Assembly: GCA_029379385.1 (NCBI GenBank)
Contig: CM055605.1
Coordinates: 7,165,001 to 7,229,000 of the forward strand
Reading direction: 5' to 3'
Origin: Quillaja saponaria
Taxonomy: Eukaryota; Streptophyta; Magnoliopsida; Fabales; Quillajaceae
Length of the DNA stretch: 64,000 nt
The notes beneath the pieces are model-generated. The model did no database searches and was not told the origin of the DNA. It saw nothing but the letters and a program-made list of their open reading frames with translations. This document shows, piece by piece, positions 10,832 through 21,400 of this stretch; positions within the stretch are counted from its first letter, which is position 1, and the number at the start of each line of letters is the position of its first letter. Both the position numbers and the translations under genes were made by a program.

Positions 10832-13624
10832 CTAAGTAAGTAAGGCTGTAAAACCTCTCAGCTCTAAAGGATTAAGGATGAAAATTCTCAAAAACCAGCC
10901 TGTTGGGACTTCAGTTATTTCAAAGGAACTCACTGGCAGCGAGCAATTCAAGCGGACCTCACCCTGAGACCTAGTGAGAACATCAAGGTTTGACATTTTC
11001 AGCATAACCCTGGCAATGTGTGTCAACTGCTGATCTGCAAACAGAAGTCCTCTCCCTTTCAACAAGCTTCGGTAGTAATGTGTGTCGAAAGTTGCCCCAG
11101 ATGGCATTGAAGATGATAATGCTTGAAGGTATGACATCCATATGTCCGATTCACTCATCATCCTTGAGATATTTGCTGCAGGAAGCTCACCAATACGGTT
11201 ATTCCTACTGGAAGCGCAATTTAATCTCATCTCATAGAGGAAATCAGGAGGTATGTCCGGCTCTGGTTGCCCTGTCCCTTGGAAGTTGTATAGGCGCTGT
11301 TGAATGAAATCACAGCCAATCTTCCCAATATTATGCCAACCTTAAGATAACAAGAGAAACACAATATTGCACCTTATTGATTAAATTCAGTCCCTTTTCA
11401 CTCTATAAAAAACAACCAATAGATTAAAAAAAAAAAAAAAAAAAAAGAAGGAAAAAACAACAAGTCCTAAGGATTACCAAGAAGGCTGACTGTTTCTCTT
11501 TCGTTGAAGCCTCTAAGAGAAAATAGATGGAGTGTTCGGGTAATGTTATCATCAGATTTAGGAATCCTCAGCCATAGCTTCCTCATAGAATGATTGAGGG
11601 CTATCCCTCCTGCCTGTTAAAACTGGATAATAAGGGCCACCAGTCTGGCATATCAGACGTACCAAAGATCACATCAGAGGTATAGCCATGCTCTGGTTAA
11701 GAACAGAAAAGTGCATCACAGGAAATATTTGCAACCTTATGTCATACATCAGGCATCCAAAATTCGAACAAGTCAGAGAGGATGGACAACGTAGTGTGTT
11801 GACCTTAACTTTGACCTCCTTAGTCATTTATCAGGAAATATAGTACAGAGAAGACATGAAAATATTTTTGTGTCAAATTAAAACAAAGGGAGCAAATATA
11901 TATCCAATTAAAAGAATCAAATAGAAGGGAGACAAAGAAGGAAAATAAAATGACAATAGATCACAATTTTTGTAATAAACAATGATTGGAAGTTCAAGTT
12001 CAATCTAGTTGGTTTTTCACTTGTCCAACAAATTGGGACCTAAAGAAGAATAAGTCAAAGTAGTCAAATATGACTATAATTGATTCAGAAAAGGATAGTT
12101 CTCAGTTCACATATATAGAAAAGAATATATAACCATAATATTAATTATTTTTTCTCATTCAATTGGCTTAATTCTATGAGTACAAAGAAACAGTATAAGC
12201 AGAACATTGTTACTTGAAGTAGAGAATCTAGTTTCCTGGGCAACAATCAAAGTAAAGATGTATTATAGATTTATCTATCTCTTTCTTCTGGAATCTTAAC
12301 AGTGCTAATCAATAAAAAAGAGAGAGAGAAGAGGGAAAAACTCCCAAACAATCAAGAGGCGAGAATGAAACATGGGTTTATGATGTGCCAATACCTAATC
12401 CTAGAAACTTCCTAATTTGAAGGCCCTTGAAGACAAAGAGACGGATGCATGGAACTGACCAGAATAATGCCATCTCGAGTAGCAAGAGAAACTATATCAG
12501 CACAAGAATCAACCCCTGGACATGCCTGTTCTAGCTCCTCCTTAATCAAGCCAATTTTATCAAAACCCTTCAAGGACTGATTTGGAATAGCCTGCTTTTC
12601 AATTGAACGATTTTTATCACCATTACTGTCATCCACTAGGCTCGAAGCATCACAACCCTGATTCATGAAAATCCATAACATGAAAAGCAGCAATTAGAAA
12701 CACGATCAAAATGCAGACACCATAACAAAATCCCAAAAATGTAAGACGACAAAAACCCATAAAATTTTGGTGCGAAAAAGAAAACAATAATTCCCTCTAA
12801 ATAACTTAAATTAACTTCCACCTTTCTGGGCCATATAGTGAACACTACTTGACACTGATGAAACCCACTTAAAAATCAGTAACCAACAAGATAGAACAGA
12901 AAGCTAAGGTAACTACAGCAAGTACGAAATTTCAAGAATCTCCAATAACAGCGCAACTGCATAAATGCCATTTACATCACAAGAAAGCGAGAATTCTCTA
13001 GAAAATCAAGCTAAATTTCTCATGAAAGCTATTGAATCAATATACTCACAACTTACAAGAAACAAATAAAAAATTTACTACTAAAATGGATTGCATTGAG
13101 CAGTTTAAAACCCAATGGAACGAAAAAAAAAATCAGCCAGAATATACGTAAACGTTAACATCTTTACAAGCAATGACAAAATTCAAATCTTGGGAAAAAA
13201 GTACGAGAACAAAAGTTTGCACCTTTTTGCCAAGAATGCACAGTTTTAATCAAGAAATGAAGAACCCATGAAGGAATTTACCTGAATGAAGCAATCATGA
13301 AAAAACAGGCCCAATAGAGCCGGGGAGATATCCCTGTGCTCGAAGTATAAGCGAGTCATGGTATACCTCACAGTGGCCTCAGCTTGTGGGCAAGTCTCTC
13401 TGTAGAAATCATACTCTAAATTCGACCCATCCCTCATCTTCTCATCAAACCCAGTAGAAGCCAAGTACACGGAGGAATCCCCCAAAGAAAACGAAGAAGC
13501 GGAAAAAGATGAAGAAGGAGAAGAAGATGATGACTGTTCGGGGTTCACCTCTTGGGTTTCTAAGTGCAAGAAGCACAGAGATTACAAGCACCGCAATTAT
13601 CCATAAACTCAATGAGCTCTGCAT
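10832..13624 (-). pseudogene. PER48: Peroxidase 48-like class III peroxidase, two frame breaks
   Basis: Secretory heme peroxidases oxidise phenolics in the cell wall. Four exons on the minus strand: 13624-13282, 12657-12460, 11644-11478 and 11340-10832, all with GT-AG sites. The ATG at 13624 opens a signal-anchor-like MQSSLSLWIIAVLVISVLLA, but the peroxidase frame (DFYRETCPQAE, FFHDCFIQ) lies one base off, and that frame has stops and no ATG upstream. Exon 2 encodes GCDASSLVDD and ACPGVDSCADIVSLATRDG. In exon 3 one extra G, within GCTGAGGATTCC near 11560, gives an early stop. Without it the exon length restores phase 1 and joins GWHNIGKIGC (proximal His present). The distal motif reads LLGLFFHDCF, so the usual catalytic Arg (LLRLxFHDCF) is Gly. 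The last exon keeps FDTHYYRSLL, GLLFADQQLT and the final Cys. I call it a decaying gene. Two base-calling errors are the alternative. Confidence 0.8.
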
Positions 13625-14268
13625 CTTCCTTTCTTCGAGAGGCTTCTTTCTGCAAAATCTAGAGAGAGAGAGAGAGGGAGAGGAAGGAGCGGGAAAAGGA
13701 GAATATGGAACCAATCAGAAATTTTGGTTGTAACTTCAGTGGTGACCACCTTACAGAGACGAATTTGTGAAAAGACAAAACTGACCTGAATATTTGGTAT
13801 TGGGCATGGGCTTGGCTTAGTCCTGGAATTTGAACATATTGGGCTTAGCCCATCCAGTATCTTCTGCCATTGTTTCGGGAAAAGCTCGTCTCTTCCAAAT
13901 TTCTATTAAAAAAAAAAAAAAAAGGAAACGACATCGCTTCTTTCAGGTTGGGAACTGACGCATTCTCCTTGTTCATTTCCTTCGTTTTTCTTTTTCAGTC
14001 TGTTTGGCACCCGAGAAAATTAACCTTAAGGCGTGGCTGTTTAAAGCTCAGTTTTTCCAGTTTTGCAAATAATGTATACTTGTAAAACCTAACAGATTTT
14101 ATTTTTTTAAATTTTTTTTTTGCTTTATGTGAATTTACAGGCAAGGAGAAAATCAAGAGGCAGCGGATAGTAGAGGATGAAGTAAGGAAGGAACGAAATA
14201 ATGATAAGAAAGAGAACAAAAGGACAAGAAATCTCATAACGCTCCTACGAAGTAAATTCTCCCTTTGA
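13625..14268. promoter_or_regulatory. Head-to-head promoter region, peroxidase pseudogene and PPR gene
   Basis: The peroxidase-like gene runs left from 13624 and the PPR frame opens rightward at 14269. The interval therefore serves both. It contains a GA-rich tract (about 13659-13695) that would fall in the peroxidase 5' UTR, an A17-like run near 13905-13923 and no clear TATA box. An upstream PPR exon may lie here (see the PPR entry). Confidence 0.4.
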
Positions 14269-14505
14269 CGTTTCATAAGAGCGGTTTTTTTTTTTTTTTT
14301 TGGCAAAAGTGCTTTTGCAAGTACAAGAAGCGATTCAGTTGTTGTTCGGAAGTTTAGGCCGTTTTGTCCTACAATTTTTCCAGAGCTGGCTTGGTGCTAC
14401 AGAAAGATCTCAACTCTTAGACTCACTCTAGAGCAACCCACCACGTACCTGCCTATTTTTACACGTCAAAACCAGTTCAGGACTCCTGCTATCTCAATAC
14501 AATGC

Positions 14506-17502
14506 GTGGAAGAACCTTTGAGCTATGGCAGCCATTTCCTTCCAGACCACCGGAACACCGAAATCTCGTGCTTTCTTCAAAAGGGTTTCTCAGAAATTAC
14601 TGAGGACATTGTTGGGAAAGCATTACATGCTTTATGCATAAAGGGTTTGGTCCATCTAAGTACATTCTATACAAATACGTTGATAAATATGTACTCCAAA
14701 TTTGGTAACATCAATTATGCTCGGTACGTGTTTGATCAAATGTTTGATAGAAATGAAGCTTCGTGGAATAACATGATGTCCGGGTTTGTGCGGGTGGGTT
14801 GGTATTCTAGTGCAATGCGATTCTTCTGTGAAATGTGTGAATTTGGCGCCAAGCCAAGTGGTTTTGTAATTGCTAGTTTATTAACCGCTTGTAGTAGGTC
14901 AGAATGCATGCTTGATGAAGGACTTCAAATCCATGGATTTATTGTCAAACACGGTTTGTTTTCAGATGTGTTTGTGGGGACTTCTCTCCTGCATTTTTAT
15001 GGCACATATGGTTTTGTTTCTAATGCCAGAAAGTTCTTCGAGGAGATGCCGGAACAGAATGTAGTCACTTGGACTTCATTGATGGTTGGGTATTCTGATA
15101 ATGGAGATATGGAGGAGGTTCTGAATATTTATCAGCGCATGAGGCGCGGTGGGTTATATTGCAATCAGAATGCAATTGCTACAGTTATTAGATCTTGTGG
15201 ACTGCTTGGGGATGAACCTTTGGGTTATCAAGTCCGTGGACAAGTGGTAAAGTCTGGGTTAGACACCAGCGTCTCTGTGGCAAACTCCCTTATATCCATG
15301 TTTGGTAGTTACAATAATACAAAGGAGGCATCTTATGTGTTTGATAACATGAGGGAACGTGATACAATCTCATGGAATGCAATCATTACTGCATATGCAC
15401 ATAATGATCTGTCTGAGGAATCTCTAAGGTATTTTTACTGGATGCGCAATGTTCATTCGGAAACAAATTCTATTACACTTTCATCTTTGTTAACAGTTTG
15501 CGGTTCTGTGTATAATTTGAAGTGGGGCAGAGGAATCCATGGTTTAGTGGTAAAATCTGGACTAGAATCAAATCTTTGTATATGCAACAATCTTCTAACG
15601 ATGTATTCTGAGGCTGGAAAATCCGAACATGCTGAGTTTGTTTTCCGATCAATGCATCAGAGGGATTTAATCTCATGGAATTCCATGATGGCAAGCTATG
15701 TTGAAGATGGGAAGTCCATGGAGGCCATAGAACTTTTAACTCACATGCTCCGGATGAGACGAGTAATGGATCATGTAACTTTTACAAGTGCATTGGCTGC
15801 ATGTTCAAACCCTGAATACCTCAGAGAAGGAAAGATTCTTCATGCCCTTACAGTCCTTTCAGGCCTACATCACAATTTGATTATAGGTAATGCATTAGTT
15901 ACCATGTATGGGAAGTATGGTAAAATGGTTGAAGCTAAAAGGGTATGCCAAACAATGCCCAAGAGAGATGAAGTAACTTGGAATGCACTCATCGGTGGCC
16001 ATACTGATAATGAAGAACCAAATGAAGCCCTTGAAGCTTTCAAACTAATGAGAGAAGAAGGAATGCGTGCAAACTACATTACAATTGTAAATACTCTCGG
16101 TGCTTGCTTGGATCCTGATTATCTTTTGAAACATGGGATGCCCCTCCATGCACATATAACAATGACAGGCTTTGAATCAGATACCTACGTACAGAGCTCA
16201 CTTATCACAATGTATGCAAAGTGTGATAGCCTTAATTCAAGTAACCACATCTTTGATGGATTAGCTAATAAGAACTCTATTGCTTGGAATGCTATCATTG
16301 CGGCAAATGCTCATTACGGCCCTGGGGAGGAGGCTTTAAAACTTCTTCTGAAGATGAGAAATTCTGGGGTATATCTAGATCAGTTTAGCTACTCTGTAGC
16401 CTTTTCTGTTACTGCTAACTTGGCTGTACTGGATGAGGGCCAGCAGCTACATGGTTTGGTAATTAAACTTGGGTTTGAGGCAGATCATTACGTTAGAAGT
16501 GCTGCAATGGATATGTATGGAAAGTGTGGAGAAATGGATGACGTGCTAAGAATCCTTCCCCATCCAAGTAGCAGGTCACGACTATCATGGAACATATTAA
16601 TATCAACATTTGCTAGACATGGGTGTTTTGAACAGGCACGAGAGACCTTTTATGAAATGTTAAGGCTGGGGCTGCAGCCTGACCATGTAACCTTTGTCTC
16701 CCTTTTATCTGCTTGCAGTCACGGAGGTCTGGTGGATGAAGGTCTTGGACACTATACTTCAATGACTGCCGAATTTGGTGTTCCAGCTGGAATAGAGCAT
16801 TGTGTGTGCATTATTGATCTACTTGGAAGGTCAGGAAGGCTTACTGAAGCTGAAGCTTTCATTAAAGAAATGCCAGTCCCACCAAATGGCCTTGTTTGGC
16901 GTAGCTTGTTGGCTGCGTGTAAAATACATGGCAATTTGGAGCTTGGGAGAAAAGCTGCTAAGCACCTTTTCGAGCTGGATCCATCAGATGACTCAGCCTA
17001 CGTTCTTTATTCTAATATGTGTGCGAACACCAGTAAGTGGGAGGATGTAGAGAAAGTCAGGAAGGAAATGGTATCATATAATATAAAAAAGAAGCCTGCT
17101 TGCAGTTGGGTCAAGATGAAAAACAAGGTGACTTCTTTTGGAATTGGAGACAGGTCTCATCCAGAGACTGAGCAGATACATGCCAAGTTGGAAGAGCTTG
17201 TGATGTTGATAAAACAAGCCGGTTATGTTCCTGATACAAGCAATGCGTTGCAAGATACAGATGAAGAGCAAAAGGAACAAAATCTTTGGAACCACAGTGA
17301 GAGAATTGCCCTTGCGTTTGGGTTGATCAATACTTCAGATGGTTCACCAATTAGGATATTTAAGAATCTTCGTGTTTGTGGTGATTGCCACTCTGTTTTC
17401 AAGTTTGTTAGTCAGATTGTAGGCAGGAAAATCATATTGAGGGATGCATATAGGTTTCACCATTTTAATGGTGGCAAGTGTTCCTGTTCTGACTTTTGGT
17501 AG
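14506..17502 (+). CDS. PLS-class PPR protein with E and DYW-type deaminase domain
   Basis: Organelle RNA-editing factor of the DYW type. PPR repeats recognise RNA and the DYW domain performs C-to-U deamination. The frame is intronless and 998 codons from the GTG at 14506. It has some 20 PPR-like units (repeats of WNxxI, AxxFxxM, GxxPxxVTF), E/E+ motifs (about 800-900) and a C-terminal deaminase. Its zinc ligands are H930-x-E932 and CGDCH (C958, C961). The last residues are DFW instead of DYW, a common variant. It matches Arabidopsis At1g16480 from memory (HGGLVDEGL, ALQDTDEEQKE, NHSERIALAF). The frame stays open upstream to 14269 with no ATG. The upstream residues (YRKISTLRLTLEQ, RQNQFRT) look like an organelle transit peptide, so the true start is probably further upstream in an unseen exon. 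The first in-frame ATG is at 14689. Editing targets are unknown. Confidence 0.92.
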   Translation: MEEPLSYGSHFLPDHRNTEISCFLQKGFSEITEDIVGKALHALCIKGLVHLSTFYTNTLINMYSKFGNINYARYVFDQMFDRNEASWNNMMSGFVRVGWYSSAMRFFCEMCEFGAKPSGFVIASLLTACSRSECMLDEGLQIHGFIVKHGLFSDVFVGTSLLHFYGTYGFVSNARKFFEEMPEQNVVTWTSLMVGYSDNGDMEEVLNIYQRMRRGGLYCNQNAIATVIRSCGLLGDEPLGYQVRGQVVKSGLDTSVSVANSLISMFGSYNNTKEASYVFDNMRERDTISWNAIITAYAHNDLSEESLRYFYWMRNVHSETNSITLSSLLTVCGSVYNLKWGRGIHGLVVKSGLESNLCICNNLLTMYSEAGKSEHAEFVFRSMHQRDLISWNSMMASYVEDGKSMEAIELLTHMLRMRRVMDHVTFTSALAACSNPEYLREGKILHALTVLSGLHHNLIIGNALVTMYGKYGKMVEAKRVCQTMPKRDEVTWNALIGGHTDNEEPNEALEAFKLMREEGMRANYITIVNTLGACLDPDYLLKHGMPLHAHITMTGFESDTYVQSSLITMYAKCDSLNSSNHIFDGLANKNSIAWNAIIAANAHYGPGEEALKLLLKMRNSGVYLDQFSYSVAFSVTANLAVLDEGQQLHGLVIKLGFEADHYVRSAAMDMYGKCGEMDDVLRILPHPSSRSRLSWNILISTFARHGCFEQARETFYEMLRLGLQPDHVTFVSLLSACSHGGLVDEGLGHYTSMTAEFGVPAGIEHCVCIIDLLGRSGRLTEAEAFIKEMPVPPNGLVWRSLLAACKIHGNLELGRKAAKHLFELDPSDDSAYVLYSNMCANTSKWEDVEKVRKEMVSYNIKKKPACSWVKMKNKVTSFGIGDRSHPETEQIHAKLEELVMLIKQAGYVPDTSNALQDTDEEQKEQNLWNHSERIALAFGLINTSDGSPIRIFKNLRVCGDCHSVFKFVSQIVGRKIILRDAYRFHHFNGGKCSCSDFW

Positions 17503-18454
17503 CGATGAAGCAGGATAACTATCGAGTTTATGCAAAGTTGGAGATATAGATTTTAAACCCCATCACCTATTAGGATGATGAGGTAGCTTTTCATGAAGTT
17601 TAGTGCAAAATTCAAAAAAAAATTCTTTTAAAGTGATTGATTATCTTCTTGTGCATACTCTGCCATGGACAAATCAGGAGCAGCATTATATTGTATAATT
17701 AGAATTTCTCTAGTAATAAATATTAAAGGGTAAATTTCGTGGATGTTGGTTTTTCTTTATATTATAGATATATAATTCACTGCATGGTAAATCATGTCTC
17801 GATGCACTGAATCCTTGTAAGTTGTAATGCGCTTCAATTGAAAGGTAGCCATTGAGTCAAAGTTTCATCTAACCAAAAGTAAGCCCCTTTGAGGTAACCA
17901 TTCTTAAATGCCACGGTGCTATTTATCAGAAGATTGCATTGGAAAAGATAACCTTGACCATGCCATTTTCCTTTTCTTGATCTTTATTCTTCATACCCAT
18001 CATAATAAAAGCACTAAATATTCAAAAAAAAAAAAAAAAAAAAAAAAACACCTACAGGCTATATGAATATAATAATGATTGATTATGATACCTGCCCAAG
18101 AAAAATAGAATTTAAGTATACCATAAAATAAGATGTGGGAGAATACCAAGTGCAAAACAGAATCGAAGTACACCACAAAATAAGATGTAGAATAATACCA
18201 AATGCACAAGAGTTTATCAGGATGATACCAAACAAGACGAAGCAAGTTGTGTAAGATTACATGGACTTTTAAGTTGATCTGAAAACATTGCTTCCCACAA
18301 CATAAAATCAGTTTTTACAAGTCGCATAATGGCATGAAATGTCTTGATTTTTCCTTGCTCGCCTTGCTTTACAACTAAATGTAATTTTTTTTAAAAAGAA
18401 AGAAAAAAGAAATTGTTTTCTTCTTAAATAAAAATTCCTCAATGTTCTTTAAAG
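17503..18454. other. Convergent intergenic region, PPR and PAB 3' ends
   Basis: Both neighbouring genes end here, so it holds two 3' UTRs. It contains an A24-like run near 18024-18048 and a 52-bp tandem duplication (18108-18211). No gene seen. Confidence 0.6.
18108..18211. repeat. Tandem 52-bp repeat, two copies
   Basis: Unit 1 (18108-18159) and unit 2 (18160-18211) share AAGTA-ACCA-AAAATAAGATGTxG and ATACCAAxTGCA, with scattered substitutions. It lies in the PAB 3' flank. Confidence 0.75.
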
Positions 18455-21400
18455 TTACTCTACTTCAGCCAAGTAGTCATCAATTTCAGCTGGTGAGAGT
18501 ACCCTACAACAAAATACAAGCAAACAGAAAATCATGTCAAAAGTAATGACCAAACCTGACATCCAAGCCAATATATGTCATGAATCAATTATTCTACAGG
18601 TTTTAAGCACAAACATAGATCAAAAGACATTATAATCTGTTACATTAAAAAGGCAATGAAGTGTCTCTATAGGAGAATGCCTGGATTCCAATAGTGCCTT
18701 ACCAATTTTAAAGTTATATAGGTTACTCTTTAGTCTTTTCACTTAAAAACACATCACTTTACCCATCTTCCATGTCCAGCCATTTCAAATTTGCTATTCT
18801 TTTTCTTTCCACATTTTCCTTTTTGGAAGAAAGAGAAAACAAATTTAGCTGCTCAATTCTATTCCTTCTAATGAAAATGATTTAGGGTCCACTATGCATA
18901 AATTTTAGAAGGCAGGGATAACAATGCCTCTATAGTCGACAGACTCTTCTTCTTCTGTCTCCTTTTCAGTTTGTTCTTCTTTTTTCTTTTTCTTTTTTCT
19001 ATTACTTAGATTATGAGATATCATTTTTATCAAGGAGAAGGGAATGAATATAAAATCCAACAAGAGAGAAACGCAGCTGATAGCTAGCATGATAGCAGAC
19101 AAACCAACAAGGACTACCATGTAGAGCATGGAGTCCTGGAAATTTATTACTGGATCTTCTATTCTAGCTACTTAATTACTTATGCTAACTGCTATCTGTA
19201 TCTTTTGGAAAACTATTCTGAATATAATTTTTTATTACCAGTGCACTTCTTCCATTGGATGAATAAGAACTATTCTGTAGTTTCATAATGCTGAGATTCA
19301 GAATATATCTACTTCACTCATGTTTTTCACCTTAACACATCACTTTCTCTATTTTCTCTGATTTCATTTTTTTAATGGGTTCTGGATCTATAATTTTTTT
19401 TTTCTTGATTCTGTACAATCTCTTTTTCCTTTCTCCAAGCAAAACCTCCTCCCCTGTAACACACCCTTAATTTATCAAGCTAAGCCTGAAAAACCCAACA
19501 ATCAGCAGAGATTGCATGATAACATCCAGCAATAATAATTTGAAGATGACCCGCAAAAAGAAAAAAAAAAAAAGATATAAAATAGAAAAGACAAAGCACA
19601 AAAGGCTGTCATAAATTTTCAGAAAGCAAAACCTGAATTTTTTGTCTGCACCAATTATGCCAATTTCAATATTTTTGCCAGAGATTTGTCCCTCAAACCT
19701 AGACAACACATGAAAAGGAAGGTTGAAGAAAGTTATTTAAAGAACTAGAACAAGGACCAAATACAATTAATACAATGGCAAACACAGTGCATCAGAATAA
19801 GAATCAAAGTAAGAGATATAAACAGAATCGACAGCCCTGTTCCTACCCTTCCTTCAGAGTCAAAATTGCTGTATGGACAGCATCATCTAGCTCCATATCA
19901 TCAGTGTACCTGGGAAGAAGCAATCAAATGGACTCCTGACATTATAATCAGAATGATAAGGAATACAGGAAAAACGAGTAACAGTGGCATTGAATGTTTT
20001 CAGAGATTCAAGGAGTTTGACGTACTCTTTATGATGCAAACTAAAAGACATTTTGACCCAGGACATTCACAGCTTACAAAGCCGAGATAAATAATGTACA
20101 ACAGAACAGAAGGAATACATTATACAATTTATCTGATGCTACTCCATATAATCAGCGGAAAAAAACTATTAATTCAATATTTTCCTAGTGATTAACCCAT
20201 TCATTTTACTAAATCTTCAATCAGAAGATCCAGAAAATAATTATTATATCAAAAGAATTGCGAAATTTTCAATCAGAATCCAGAAAATAACTACTATATC
20301 AAAAGTGCATTATTCTATAGTTCCGGACTTGTTACAACAATTATTTAACTATCCAATCACCATATAAAATATGGATTTAAGACAACTCTATGTTCTTGTC
20401 AACATCTAAAAAAAAGATGCCTTGCTTTCTTCTTCAACCTCAAGGTTTACTATGGCATTCTTCAATTATAAGGTCTAAATACATCAAGGCAAAACAAACT
20501 CATCATATAATCATAAGATACTTGTGAAATTACTTGACCAGTTGAAATACTAGTAGATGCTCATACCCAAAATTAAAAAAAATGAACTTCAATCCTTAGT
20601 GAGATTTAGATAAGTTGCTGTTTATTGCAGAAATACAGAAGGATGATCTACCAAATTTTAACTCAGAAATTCATTAAGAACATACCTTCAAAGTAAGTAA
20701 TAGAATTATTGTTAATGTATGTTCACTACAAAAGATCACATCTATTACAATTAAATAAATAAAAAAAGAATCTCATCTACTGTGATATTCAATGGAATTT
20801 CTCCTAGAAACTAATTTTATGGTTCCCGGGATTGAATTTTGTGAGGTTTTCTAGTATTTCTTCCATAAGAATCCTACTAAAATCTGACACAATAAGTACT
20901 TATAGGAATAAAAAGATACAAGCAAAATAGACATAAAGACAGAGGTAGAGAATTGTCATCAATGAACAAAACTTGCCTCTTCTCAAGAAATGTCTTTGCA
21001 TTAGAGACATTTTTCCCCATGGCAGAAGCTTTCCAAGAAAAATATGAACCTGAAGGATCAACCTGAAGCAACATAGTTAGAGCAGACAGTGGCCCAATCC
21101 CATCACCACAAACCCCCCCCCCCCCCCCACAAAACAAATTTATTGTAAAGTGAAACTAGATTTTTTTATTTTTTTATTTTTACCATTTCCATATACAAGA
21201 GGTAACAGGTCCAGAAGAATCTCATTAACATAATAAGATGATGAAGGTTTAAAAGAGAAATCCCCGGTTCCCAACAAAACAAGCTCATTCATTCACTAGC
21301 ATATCACATTACGTTTAGAAAGAATAATTAATCAATGGAGAATTCATTCCTCACAAAAAGGGTAGACTCAATGGAAAGGCAAAGCATCATATATAGTGCA

